DNA of 64,000 nucleotides from JAUVXJ01 sp034411995 (GTDB lineage Bacteria; Chloroflexota; Anaerolineae; UBA7937; B3-Chlor): contig DAOUME010000028.1 of assembly GCA_034411995.1 (NCBI GenBank), positions 1 to 64,000 on the forward strand. Reading direction: 5' to 3'. The position numbers and the translations under genes are program-made. Within the stretch, counting starts at the first letter, position 1. Each line of letters begins with the position of its first letter. Below, piece by piece: positions 52,917 to 61,634 of this stretch. Below the pieces are notes generated by a model. It was not told the origin of the DNA. It did no database searches and saw only the letters and a list, made by a program, of their open reading frames with translations.

Positions 52917-53323
52917 GCCAGCACCCGCTCCATGGGCTCCAACTGCCCAACCGTCTCCGTGAACTCATCGACCACCTTGGCGAAGCGCTCGCCCTCGGAT
53001 GCTGATACCCATTCCAGACGCAGCCGCTGCGGATCGATACCCGCATACTCCAGGACACACCTCAGCACGGCGACGCGCTTGGCGGTGCGGTGGTTGCCGC
53101 TGATGAAGTGGCAATCCCCGTAGTGACAACCCAACACCAGCACGCCATCCGCGCCCTCTCGGAAGGTGCGCAAGATCAGCTCCGGCGACACACGCCCCGA
53201 GCACAGCACCCGTATGATGTTCACGTTCGGCGAGTACCGGATACGCGACGTCCCCGCCAGATCGGCGCCGGGATAGCTGCAATAGGTACACGCGTAGGCA
53301 ATGATCCTGGGTTTATCCATCAA
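52913..53323 (-). CDS. mvhD: MvhD/FlpD-type [2Fe-2S] electron-transfer subunit, copy 1
   Basis: The 136-residue protein has YACTYCSYPGADLAGTSR near the N-terminus, VLCSGRV and GCHYGDCHF, the cysteine pattern of MvhD, which passes electrons to HdrA. It overlaps hdrA upstream and the FdhB-like gene downstream by four bases each. It is highly similar to the copy at 56505-56918. Confidence 0.92.
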   Translation of the reverse strand: MMDKPRIIAYACTYCSYPGADLAGTSRIRYSPNVNIIRVLCSGRVSPELILRTFREGADGVLVLGCHYGDCHFISGNHRTAKRVAVLRCVLEYAGIDPQRLRLEWVSASEGERFAKVVDEFTETVGQLEPMERVLA

Positions 53324-55281
53324 GCAACCTCCAACGCGCGCAGAGCACCCTCCATCTCTGCCAGCAACTGTTCATCGGTGAAATGCAGCACCGTGATGGC
53401 CTTGGAACGGCAATGCCCGACACAGACCCCGCACCCCTTGCAGGCCGTCTCATCCACTTCCACGTGCCCGTCGACCAGGGTCAGGGCGCTGTACGGGCAC
53501 GCCACCACACACTCTCCACACCCCGAGCAGAGCTTGATGTTCGCCCGGGCTACGCTAGGCTCCAGCGTGACGCGGCCCCTGTCCATCATGGCCATAGCGG
53601 CCGCGGCCGCCGCACCCGCCTGGGCGACAGTGTCTGGGATATCCTTGGGACCCTGACAGGCTCCGGCAATGAATACGCCGTTAGAGGCTGTCTCCACCGG
53701 ACCGAGCTTGGGGTGCTTCTCCAGGAAGAAGCCGTCGGCGCTACGGCTCAGCCCAAATACGCGAGCTACCTCTTCCGCATCGTGCTGCGCTTCCAGGCCC
53801 GCGCTGAGTACCACCATGTCCACCGGGATCTGAAGCAGTCTACCCAGGTTGGCATCTTCGGCTTTGACCAGGAGTTGCCCATCGTGCGGAACGATCTCCG
53901 CAGGTCGACCCCGCACGAAGATCACTCCCTCCCCCTGCAAACGCTCGTAGAACTCCTCGTACCCCTTACCCCCGGTGCGCATGTCGATGTAGAACTCGTA
54001 CACCTCTGCCTCGGTGTTATCCTTCACCAGATGGGCCAGCTTCAGGGAGTACATACAGCAGATCCGCGAGCAGTGCCGGTTGTAGTTCTTGTCGCGACTG
54101 CCGACGCAGTGCACGATGGCTATGCTCCGGGGTTCCTGCCCGTCCCTGGTCAGGATCCTGCCCCGGGTGGGACCGCTGGCATCCACCAGGCGCTCGAGTT
54201 GCAGGCTGGTCAGCACATTGTCGTACGTGCCGTATCCATACTGACTGATGCGGGAGCAGTCGAAGAGATCGAACCCCGTGGTCACGAGAATCGTGCCCAC
54301 CTGCAGTTCCACGAGTTGGTCCTCCTGCTCGAAATCGACAGCTCCTCTGGGGCAGAGCTTGGCGCAGACGCCACACTTGCCTGTCTGGAAGTACCGGCAC
54401 TTGTCCCTGTCGATCACCGGGACCCGGGGAATGGCCTGGGCGAAGAGCATGTAGATGGCCGTCCTGGTCCCCAGGCCGCCGTTGAACTCGGCGGGGATCT
54501 TCTTGGCGGGGCACTTCTCCTGACACAGCCCGCAGCCGGTGCATAGCTCTTCGTCCACGTAGCGGGCCTTCTTGCGGACCTTGACGGTGAAGTTGCCAAC
54601 GTAGCCGCCGACCTCCTCCACCTCACTGTAGCTCAGTATCTCGATGTTTTCATGCTGTCCCACGGACACCATCTTTGGGGTCAGTATTCAAGCCGAACAG
54701 TCCAGCGTGGGAAACGTCTTGTAGAGCTGCGCCATGTGACCGCCGATACTCGGCTCGCGCTCCACCAGGTACACCCTCTTCCCGGAGTCGGCGATACGCA
54801 AGGCGGCCTCTATGCCAGCGATGCCCCCGCCCACGACCAGCGCCGCCAGCAGCACGGGGACTTCCTTCACCTCCAGCGGTGCATGGTGCGCTACCCGAGA
54901 GACCGCCGCGGCCACCGCACGCTTGGCCCTCTCGGTGGCTTCGTCGGGATCCTCCGTGACCCAGGCAACCTGCTCCCGGATGTTGGCCATCTGGAACTGG
55001 AAGGGGTTGAGGCCCGCCTCCTGGCACGCACGCCGGAACGTGAGCTCGTGCATCAGGGGGGAGCAGGAGGCCACCACCACCCTGTTCAATCCCAGTTCCT
55101 GTATCCTCTGCTTCACCAGGTCCTGCCCCGGGTCAGAGCACATGTACTGGTAAGTCTCCGCATTCACCACACCCGGGAGCTCGGCCGCGTATCGGGCGAC
55201 CGCCTCGACGTCCACCTTGCCCGCGATGTTGGTCCCGCAGTGGCAGACGAAAACGCCTATCCTCCTCGGTCTATCACTCAT
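53320..55281 (-). CDS. hdrA: HdrA flavoprotein with in-frame TGA (selenocysteine), copy 1
   Basis: Read through the TGA at 54688-54690, the protein has 653 residues. It has an N-terminal CHCGTNI region, an FAD site VVGGGIAGIEAALRIADSG (about 151-169), TLDCSA-U-ILTPKM with selenocysteine 198, then CTGCGLCQEKCP, CGVCAKLCP and a C-terminal 2[4Fe-4S] ferredoxin domain (CSGCGECVVACP, CKGCGVCVGHC). HdrA is the bifurcating flavin subunit of heterodisulfide-reductase-type complexes and selenocysteine at this site is known in methanogens. Standard calling splits it. Confidence 0.92.
54656..54668 (-). promoter_or_regulatory. SECIS-like hairpin in hdrA copy 1
   Basis: Nineteen bases after the UGA, UGUCC and GGACA form a 5-pair stem closed by the loop GUG. 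The element is conserved in hdrA copy 2. Confidence 0.5.
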
Positions 55282-55298
55282 GGCTCCACGTCTCCAGC

Positions 55299-56504
55299 CT
55301 ATCCGCTCTCAGCATTGCGCATAGATTCCAGTACGAGCTCGCTGATGTCCATGGCCCTGATCCGGATCTTCGCCTGGCGCGCACCGGTCAGCAGGGTTCG
55401 TTTGCACTGCTGGCAGGCGGAGACTACCGCCTGGGCACCCGTCTCCTCGACCTGCTGCATGCGCAGGACGCCAACCTGGCTGGTTACCTCTCGGTCCGAG
55501 ATCTCCACGTCCCCGCCGCCGCCACAGCACATGGCGTTCTCACCCGAGTTGGCCATCTCCCGGAAGTCGAGCCCCGGGATGCTGTTCAGGATAGCTCGCG
55601 GGGCATCGTACACCCCGCTCTTCCGCCCCAGATCGCACGGATCGTGGTAGGTCACCACCCGTTCCACCGGCCCCAGATGGATCCGGCCCTCCTGGAGCAA
55701 CCGGGCCAGGTACTCCGTAGAATGAAGGATCTCCAGTTCCGGGGGGAGCTCCACAAACTCAGGATAGACGTGGGTCCAGGCGTAGTAGCACGACGGGCAC
55801 GTGGCCACCAGCCTGGCCGGCCCCAGCTCGCGCACCCGCTCCACGTTGTGGCGGGCCAGTTCACCGACCAGGTCCTTCATTCCAGCACCATACAGGGGGT
55901 AGCCGCAGCACCACTCCTGCCCCCCCATGGTGGTGAAGGAGATCCCGGCCTTCTCCATGGTCTGCACGAACGCCTGGGGGATGCTGTAAGCCTGAGGATA
56001 GAACGCCGAGACGCAGCCCACGAAGTACAGCACCTCCGCCCCTGCCTGGCCCTCGATGCCCTCTGGCCTCTGCTCGAGGTTCTCGGCCCAGATGAGGCGA
56101 CTCTCGTTCTCGTCCCCGGAGATATTGTGCTTCTCCGTCACCGTATCCTGAAGGACATGTATGCCCTCCGGCACCTGCAGTTTCTCCCGAACGGCGTACT
56201 CCTTCAGCATGAGCATGGTCTGGGTGAGGTCGATACCGCGGGGGCAGCGCACCGTGCAGGCCTTGCAGGTGGTGCACAACCAGAACGTACGGCTGTTCAC
56301 CACCTCCTCCTTGAGCCCCAACTGGATCAGCTTCCATAGCTGCCGGGGAGTGTAGTCCATGGCATAGGCCGTGGGACACGACGCCGAACAGGTCCCGCAC
56401 TGGATGCAAGTGCGCAGCACACTCAGATCGGGCGTCACTTCCTCGCCGAACCTGGCATCCAGCTCTCGCGTGGCAAGATCCAGGAGTTCTCTAGACATGG
56501 ACAC
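55299..56504 (-). CDS. hdrD: HdrC-HdrB fusion protein (HdrD-like)
   Basis: The 401-residue protein joins an HdrC-like part with two [4Fe-4S] motifs (Cys33, 36, 39, 43 and Cys77, 80, 83, 87) to two CCG domains: CVSAFYPQ...CCGYPLYG...CPSCYY and DPCDLGR...CCGGGGD...ACQQCKR. CCG domains hold the noncubane [4Fe-4S] centres that reduce disulfides in HdrB/HdrD. It begins directly after mvhD copy 2 and ends 17 bases before hdrA copy 1. Confidence 0.9.
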   Translation of the reverse strand: MSMSRELLDLATRELDARFGEEVTPDLSVLRTCIQCGTCSASCPTAYAMDYTPRQLWKLIQLGLKEEVVNSRTFWLCTTCKACTVRCPRGIDLTQTMLMLKEYAVREKLQVPEGIHVLQDTVTEKHNISGDENESRLIWAENLEQRPEGIEGQAGAEVLYFVGCVSAFYPQAYSIPQAFVQTMEKAGISFTTMGGQEWCCGYPLYGAGMKDLVGELARHNVERVRELGPARLVATCPSCYYAWTHVYPEFVELPPELEILHSTEYLARLLQEGRIHLGPVERVVTYHDPCDLGRKSGVYDAPRAILNSIPGLDFREMANSGENAMCCGGGGDVEISDREVTSQVGVLRMQQVEETGAQAVVSACQQCKRTLLTGARQAKIRIRAMDISELVLESMRNAESG

Positions 56505-56918
56505 CTACCCCCTCAGAACCTCTTTGATCGGTGGCAGCCCTTTGATCGTCTCCGTGAACTCATCTACGATGTGGGCGAAACGCTCACCCTCCGAGGCTGA
56601 CACCCATTCCAGGCGCAACCGCTGCGGATCAATGCCGGCATACTCCAGGATGCGTCTCAAGATCGCCACCCGCTTGGCGGTGCGATGGTTCCCGTTGACG
56701 AAATGGCAATCGCCGTAGTGGCAGCCCAACACCAGCACGCCATCCGCGCCCTCCCGGAACGTGCGCAGGATCAGTTCCGTCGACACGCGTCCCGAACAGA
56801 GCACCCTGATGATGTTCACGTTGGGGGCGTACTTGATGCGTGATGTGCCCGCCAGATCAGCGCCGGGATAGCTACAATAGGTGCAGGCGTAGGCTATGAT
56901 CTTTGGTTCGTAGGTCAA
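56505..56918 (-). CDS. mvhD: MvhD/FlpD-type [2Fe-2S] electron-transfer subunit, copy 2
   Basis: The 137-residue protein has the same YACTYCSYPGADLAGTSR, VLCSGRV and GCHYGDCHF motifs as copy 1 and differs mainly at the two ends. The only start compatible with the coupling seen elsewhere is a TTG at 56918, overlapping the hdrA copy 2 stop (TTGA); the frame itself runs further upstream within hdrA. The TTG start is inferred. Confidence 0.88.
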   Translation of the reverse strand: MTYEPKIIAYACTYCSYPGADLAGTSRIKYAPNVNIIRVLCSGRVSTELILRTFREGADGVLVLGCHYGDCHFVNGNHRTAKRVAILRRILEYAGIDPQRLRLEWVSASEGERFAHIVDEFTETIKGLPPIKEVLRG

Positions 56919-58882
56919 GCTACCTCCAGGACGCTCAGGGCCCCTCGCATCTCCGCCACCAGCTCCTCGTCGGTGAAATGCGACAGGCTGATGGCCTTGG
57001 GCAGGCAATGGCCGACGCAGGTGCCGCACCCCTTGCAGGCCGTCTCTTCCACCTGGGCGTGGCCGTCGACCAGCTCTATGGCGCTGTAAGGACAGGCCAG
57101 CACGCACTCCCCACAGCCAGCGCATCGGTCGATGTCCACCAGGGCGACGTAGGGCTGCAACGTGACTTTGCCCCTGTCCATCATGCCCAGCGCCGCCGCG
57201 GCCGCTGCTCCGGCCTGGGCCACCGTGTCGGGAATGTCCTTGGGCCCCTGGCAGGCTCCCGCGATGAAGATGCCATCAGAGGCGGTCTCCACCGGAGCCA
57301 GCTTGATGTGCTTCTCCAGGAAGAAGCCATCCCCGCTCCGGCTCAGACCGAAGGTGTGAGCTACTTCCACCGCGTCACGCCGTGGCTCGAGGCCGGTGCT
57401 CAGCACCACCATGTCCACCGCCAGCCGGCGCAGCTCACCCAGCAGAGTGTCCTCGCACTTGACGATGAGCTTGCCCTCTTCCTCAGGGCTCTCCGGCACG
57501 TCGGTCACCTCCGCGCCCTTGCCTCTGATGAAGATCACCCCTTCTCTCAGCAAACGCCTGTAGAACTCCTCGTACCCCTTGCCGAAGGTCCGCATGTCGA
57601 TGTACAGCTCGTACACCTCGGCGTCGGTCACATCCTTCACCAGGTGCGCGAACTTCAGAGACCACATGCAGCACACCCGGGAGCAGTAGACGTTGTACTT
57701 CTCGTCGCGGCTGCCGATACAGTGCAAGATCGCCACGCTTTGCGGCTGGCGACCGTCCTTGAGCAGCACCTGGCCCCCGGTGGGTCCGCTGGCGCTGATC
57801 ATCCGCTCGAACTCCAGGCTGGTGACCACGTTGTCCAGCCTCCCGTATCCGTACTCCGGCGCACGAGCAGCGTCGAAGAGGTCGAAACCGGTGGTCACCA
57901 GGATCGTCCCCACCTCCAGTTCCAGGATCCGATCCTCCTGCTCGAAATCCACGGCACCCCTGGGGCACAATTTCTGGCACACGCCGCACTTCCCCGTCTG
58001 GAAATGGCGGCAGTGCTCGGTGTCTATGACCGGAACCCTGGGCACCGCCTGCGCGAAAGGTATGTAGATGGCCTTGCGCGTCCCGATCCCCGCATTGAAC
58101 TCGCTGGGGATGTCCTTCGTCGGGCACTTCTCCTGGCACAGGCCGCAGCCGGTGCACAGGTCTTCGTCCACGTAGCGGCCCTTCCTGCGGACCTTGACTC
58201 TGAAGTTACCCACGAAGCCAGAGACTTCCTCTACTTCACTGTAGCTCAGGATTTCGATGTTTTCATGCTGTCCCACGGACACCATCTTCGGTGTCAGGAT
58301 TCAAGCCGCACAGTCCAGGGTGGGGAAGGTCTTGTGAAGCTGGGCCATGTAGCCGCCGATGCTGGGCTCCCTCTCCACCAGATACACCTTCTTGCCCGCG
58401 TCGGCGATGCGCATGGCGGCCTCGATACCCGCGATGCCCCCTCCCACCACCAGCGCGGCAGGTTCAACGGGAACCTCCTTGACCTCCAGAGGCTCGTGCA
58501 AAGCGGCCCTGTACACCGCGGCGGCCACCGCCCGCTTGGCGCGGTCTGTGGCCTCGTCGGGGTCTTCGGTCACCCAGGAGACCTGCTCTCTAATGTTGGC
58601 CATCTGGAAGAAGAAGGGGTTCAACCCCCCAGCCTCACAGGCCCTGCGGAACGTAGGCTCGTGCATCAGTGGTGAACAGGAAGCCACCACCACGCGGCTC
58701 AAGTCGAGCTCCTTGATATCTTCCTTGATCAGATCCTGGCCTGGATCGGAGCACATGTACTCGTAGTGCCGCCCCACGACCACGTCGGGCAGCCCGGCGG
58801 CGTACTCCGCGACCGCTGCTACGTCCACCTTGTCCGAGATATTCGTTCCGCAATGACAGATGTAGACTCCTATTCTCTCCAC
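56915..58882 (-). CDS. hdrA: HdrA flavoprotein with in-frame TGA (selenocysteine), copy 2
   Basis: Read through the TGA at 58301-58303, the protein has 655 residues with the same layout as copy 1: CHCGTNI, FAD site VVGGGIAGIEAAMRIADAG, TLDCAA-U-ILTPKM (selenocysteine 194), CTGCGLCQEKCP, CGVCQKLCP and a C-terminal ferredoxin domain (CAGCGECVLACP, CKGCGTCVGHC). The GTG at 58882 has GGAGG eight bases upstream; a GTG at 58897 is also in frame. It follows hdrB and overlaps mvhD copy 2. Confidence 0.92.
58269..58281 (-). promoter_or_regulatory. SECIS-like hairpin in hdrA copy 2
   Basis: The same UGUCC-GUG-GGACA hairpin as in copy 1 lies 19 bases after the UGA. An alternative 6-pair stem, GACACC/GGUGUC (58278-58295), lies closer to the UGA and competes with it. 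Confidence 0.5.
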
Positions 58883-58930
58883 CTGAACTACCTCCACAAC
58901 TTCTTCACCCGGCCCCCTCCTCGGAGAAGG

Positions 58931-59809
58931 TCACGTCATGTAGGGGGCCAGAAGGCTCTCGGCCGGCACCAGCTCCTGGCCCAAGCCTAGTTCCTTCTTC
59001 CCCAGGCCCATGCTGACGCCCAACAACTGGGTGAAGAACAGCACTGGAACCGAGAAATCCGTTCCATAACGCGAGTTCACCTGGCCCTGGTAGGCCTCGA
59101 CGTTGAGATGACAGAGGGGACACGCGGTGGCCAGGCAGTCTGCCCCCCTGCGTACCGCTTGCGCCAGGAGATTCCGCACCAGCTTGAGGGCCACCTCCTG
59201 CTTGTCGCCCATCATCAGCACCCCTCCGCAACACGCCGCCTTGAGAGGGTAGTCCACAACCTCTGCGCCCATCCAGGCCAGGAGGTCATCCAGGGCGGTG
59301 GGAAACTCCGCGTCGTCGATGCCGCTGGGCCGGCTGAAGGCACACCCCAGATAGGGCGCCACCTTCAGCCCTTCCAGAGGGCGCGTCACCCTCCGTTTGA
59401 TGGCCTCCGCTCCCACGTCTTTGACCAGCACATCCAGGAGATGCCGTACCGTCACCGTGCCCTGATACTGGAGATCTGCTGCCGCCAGTGCCTCCGCCAC
59501 CTCCCTCCTCAATTGAGGGTCCTGGGCAAGCCGCCGGTTGGTCTTGTCCATCATGCCGAAGCACCCATTGCAGATGGTCAACACCTCGCCACCCGGCACC
59601 TGCTTCTCGGCCAGCGCCAGATTGCGAGCGTTCAAGGCGTAGGTCTCCACCTCCCGCAGAGAGTAGGAAGGGCTCGACCCACAGCAGTTCCAGTCGTCTA
59701 TCTCCATCAACTCCAGCCCCAGAGCCGCAGCCACCGTCCGGCTGGAGAGATCGTAGGCCCTGGTGCTGACCTCCTGCGTGCACCCAGGATAGTAACTGTA
59801 GACCATCAC
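58931..59809 (-). CDS. hdrB: HdrB-type disulfide reductase subunit (two CCG domains), copy 1
   Basis: The 292-residue protein has two CCG domains: YYPGCTQEVS...DWNCCGSSP...ICNGCFGMMD, and YLGCAFSRPS...KAACCGGVLM...ACPLCHLNVE. These bind the noncubane [4Fe-4S] clusters at which HdrB cleaves disulfides. It overlaps the HdrC gene by four bases and precedes hdrA copy 2. GTG (59809) and the following ATG are both possible starts. Confidence 0.93.
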   Translation of the reverse strand: MMVYSYYPGCTQEVSTRAYDLSSRTVAAALGLELMEIDDWNCCGSSPSYSLREVETYALNARNLALAEKQVPGGEVLTICNGCFGMMDKTNRRLAQDPQLRREVAEALAAADLQYQGTVTVRHLLDVLVKDVGAEAIKRRVTRPLEGLKVAPYLGCAFSRPSGIDDAEFPTALDDLLAWMGAEVVDYPLKAACCGGVLMMGDKQEVALKLVRNLLAQAVRRGADCLATACPLCHLNVEAYQGQVNSRYGTDFSVPVLFFTQLLGVSMGLGKKELGLGQELVPAESLLAPYMT

Positions 59810-60378
59810 GCCTCCCCTTCCTGCGCCAGGTGATCGAGTATCCTGGCCAGATCGCCTCTGCCCTTGATCCTGTGAGGCAGGAGGGGAAACCTACCCCGCA
59901 ACAGCATTTTGATCCCGAAGGGAGCCAGCTTGAGCAAACCCAGCGGATTCAGCCTGCCCAGATAGTAGCGAATCATCAGTTCCGTCTCGGCGCTGCGGCC
60001 ATGCCGCTCCACGGTGCCGAGCATCGCCTGATAAAAGGCAGGGCTCCCACTGGGATACAGCCTGCGCCTCACCGCCATGCGCTTCAACTCGTACATCAGG
60101 TCGGTGAACTGTATCCCCGCCGGGCACCGCACCGTGCAGTAGTAACACGACGCGCACAGCCAGGGCGTGTTACTGCGCAGGACTTTCTCCAGTCTGCCGG
60201 CCCTGATCGCCGCGATGATCTGGCGGGGGGTGTATTCCATCGCGAAGGCTGTGGGGCACGAGGCCGAGCAGGTCCCGCACTGGATGCACTGCAGCAGCTC
60301 TTTCCTTTTCAAGATAGTCTCTTCTTCGGGCGACAACTCTACCTTACGTGGAGCGGCCTCCGTCGAACCCGTAGACAT
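59806..60378 (-). CDS. hdrC: HdrC-type Fe-S subunit, copy 1
   Basis: The 190-residue protein has two [4Fe-4S] motifs, CIQCGTCSASCP (about 31-42) and CASCYYCTVRCP (about 75-86), and a helical C-terminal part. It relays electrons from HdrA to HdrB. It lies between a second HdrC-like gene and hdrB. Confidence 0.92.
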   Translation of the reverse strand: MSTGSTEAAPRKVELSPEEETILKRKELLQCIQCGTCSASCPTAFAMEYTPRQIIAAIRAGRLEKVLRSNTPWLCASCYYCTVRCPAGIQFTDLMYELKRMAVRRRLYPSGSPAFYQAMLGTVERHGRSAETELMIRYYLGRLNPLGLLKLAPFGIKMLLRGRFPLLPHRIKGRGDLARILDHLAQEGEA

Positions 60379-60384
60379 GAAAGC

Positions 60385-60792
60385 CTATCCTCCTGTACTG
60401 CCCCGCTCCCGTCCTGAGAGCAGGATCTTCACCCATTCACGGGGGATCAGTTGCACCTCATCCAGACCGTGGAAGCGCCGCAACTCGTTCACACTGTCAT
60501 CAACTTGCAAAGCATATCCGAACGCCAGCACGTTGACAAGGTTCGACTCATGTCCAGCCGGTGGTTCCTCCTGGCGCCTCTTCTCCATGATGATGGAATG
60601 TATGTCCACCCCCTGGGGACAGACCTCCTGGCAGCGCCAGCAAGAAGAGCATAGCCAGCTAGAATACTCCTCCTCCCCGCACAAGAAGGAAGTGATGGAA
60701 TGGGCTCCCAACCTCTCTACGATACAGACCTCACGGCACAGCCCGCACCGCGTGCAGTTCTCCAGCAGCGCCTCCACCTCTCCGCCACTCAC
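60385..60792 (-). CDS. hdrC: HdrC-like Fe-S protein, copy 2
   Basis: The 135-residue protein has CTRCGLCREVCIVERLG and CSSCWRCQEVCP. The first motif lacks the usual proline after the last cysteine. The C-terminal third is charged. It overlaps the HdrB-like gene before it by four bases, forming a second HdrC/HdrB pair distinct in sequence from the first. Confidence 0.88.
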   Translation of the reverse strand: MSGGEVEALLENCTRCGLCREVCIVERLGAHSITSFLCGEEEYSSWLCSSCWRCQEVCPQGVDIHSIIMEKRRQEEPPAGHESNLVNVLAFGYALQVDDSVNELRRFHGLDEVQLIPREWVKILLSGRERGSTGG

Positions 60793-61631
60793 ACCCAGTT
60801 CCCCAGCAGTGCCCGAGCAGTCGCCGGCCCGACACCCAGATCGTCGGCGTCGATGCCCATGGCCAGACCAAGGAGTTGGGGCAGTGTCAGCACGGCCGGC
60901 CTCCCCCGCCCACTACTCTCTCTCAGCAACCCCTGAAAGCGCTCCAGCAGCAGGTGGCAGTTGCCGCAGGCATCCACCAGCACGTCCGCCACGCCAGCGG
61001 AGTCCAGCTTCCGGCGGCCAGCCTCCAGGCCCAGCCTCTCGTCCGCCAGGTAGAGCGTGGAGCCGCAGCAATCGTACTCAGCATCGTAATCGACCACCTC
61101 GGCGCCCATCGCTTCCACGATCCGACGCATAGCCTGCGGCTGGAGTGGATCGTCGAAACGCGCCAGTTTAGACGGTCGCAGGGCCTGGCACGGGTGTGTC
61201 ACCGCCACCTTGATGGGCAGTTCCCTGCTCACTTTCTCGCGCAACTCGTCCAGGTGCTCGACCAGCAGTTGGACCACGTGCCTGACCTCCACCCTCCCCT
61301 CGTAAGACAGCCCCAGCCTCGCCAGGATTCTATTGACGTCAAGTCGCAGGGAAGGGTCATCCAGGGCTGCCCCGGCCCGCAACAGCGTATTGGTGCAGTT
61401 GCCACATAGCGTTACCATGTCGCGCCCCATCCTCTCGGCCAGACTGAGGTTGTAGGCCGCGAAAAAAAGCCACCTGTCGTTGAACGACTCCAGCGGAGCG
61501 CCGCAGCAAGCCGCCCGAGGGATGCTCTCCGCCTGCACGCCGACTTCTTTCAGTACCCGCCCGGTGGCCTTCTCGTACTGGGGCATGCGCTGAAGAACCA
61601 GACAACCGGGGAACAGCGCCACCGTGCGCAC
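60789..61631 (-). CDS. hdrB: HdrB-like protein (two CCG domains), copy 2
   Basis: The 280-residue protein has LFPGCLVLQR...RAACCGAPLE...LCGNCTNTLL and THPCQALRPS...EYDCCGSTLY...ACGNCHLLLE, two complete CCG cluster sites. It is clearly diverged from the HdrB at 58931-59809, so the two probably handle different substrates or positions in the complex. The start is GTG, 3 bases after the lipoate ligase stop. Confidence 0.9.
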   Translation of the reverse strand: MRTVALFPGCLVLQRMPQYEKATGRVLKEVGVQAESIPRAACCGAPLESFNDRWLFFAAYNLSLAERMGRDMVTLCGNCTNTLLRAGAALDDPSLRLDVNRILARLGLSYEGRVEVRHVVQLLVEHLDELREKVSRELPIKVAVTHPCQALRPSKLARFDDPLQPQAMRRIVEAMGAEVVDYDAEYDCCGSTLYLADERLGLEAGRRKLDSAGVADVLVDACGNCHLLLERFQGLLRESSGRGRPAVLTLPQLLGLAMGIDADDLGVGPATARALLGNWV

Positions 61632-61634
61632 AGG

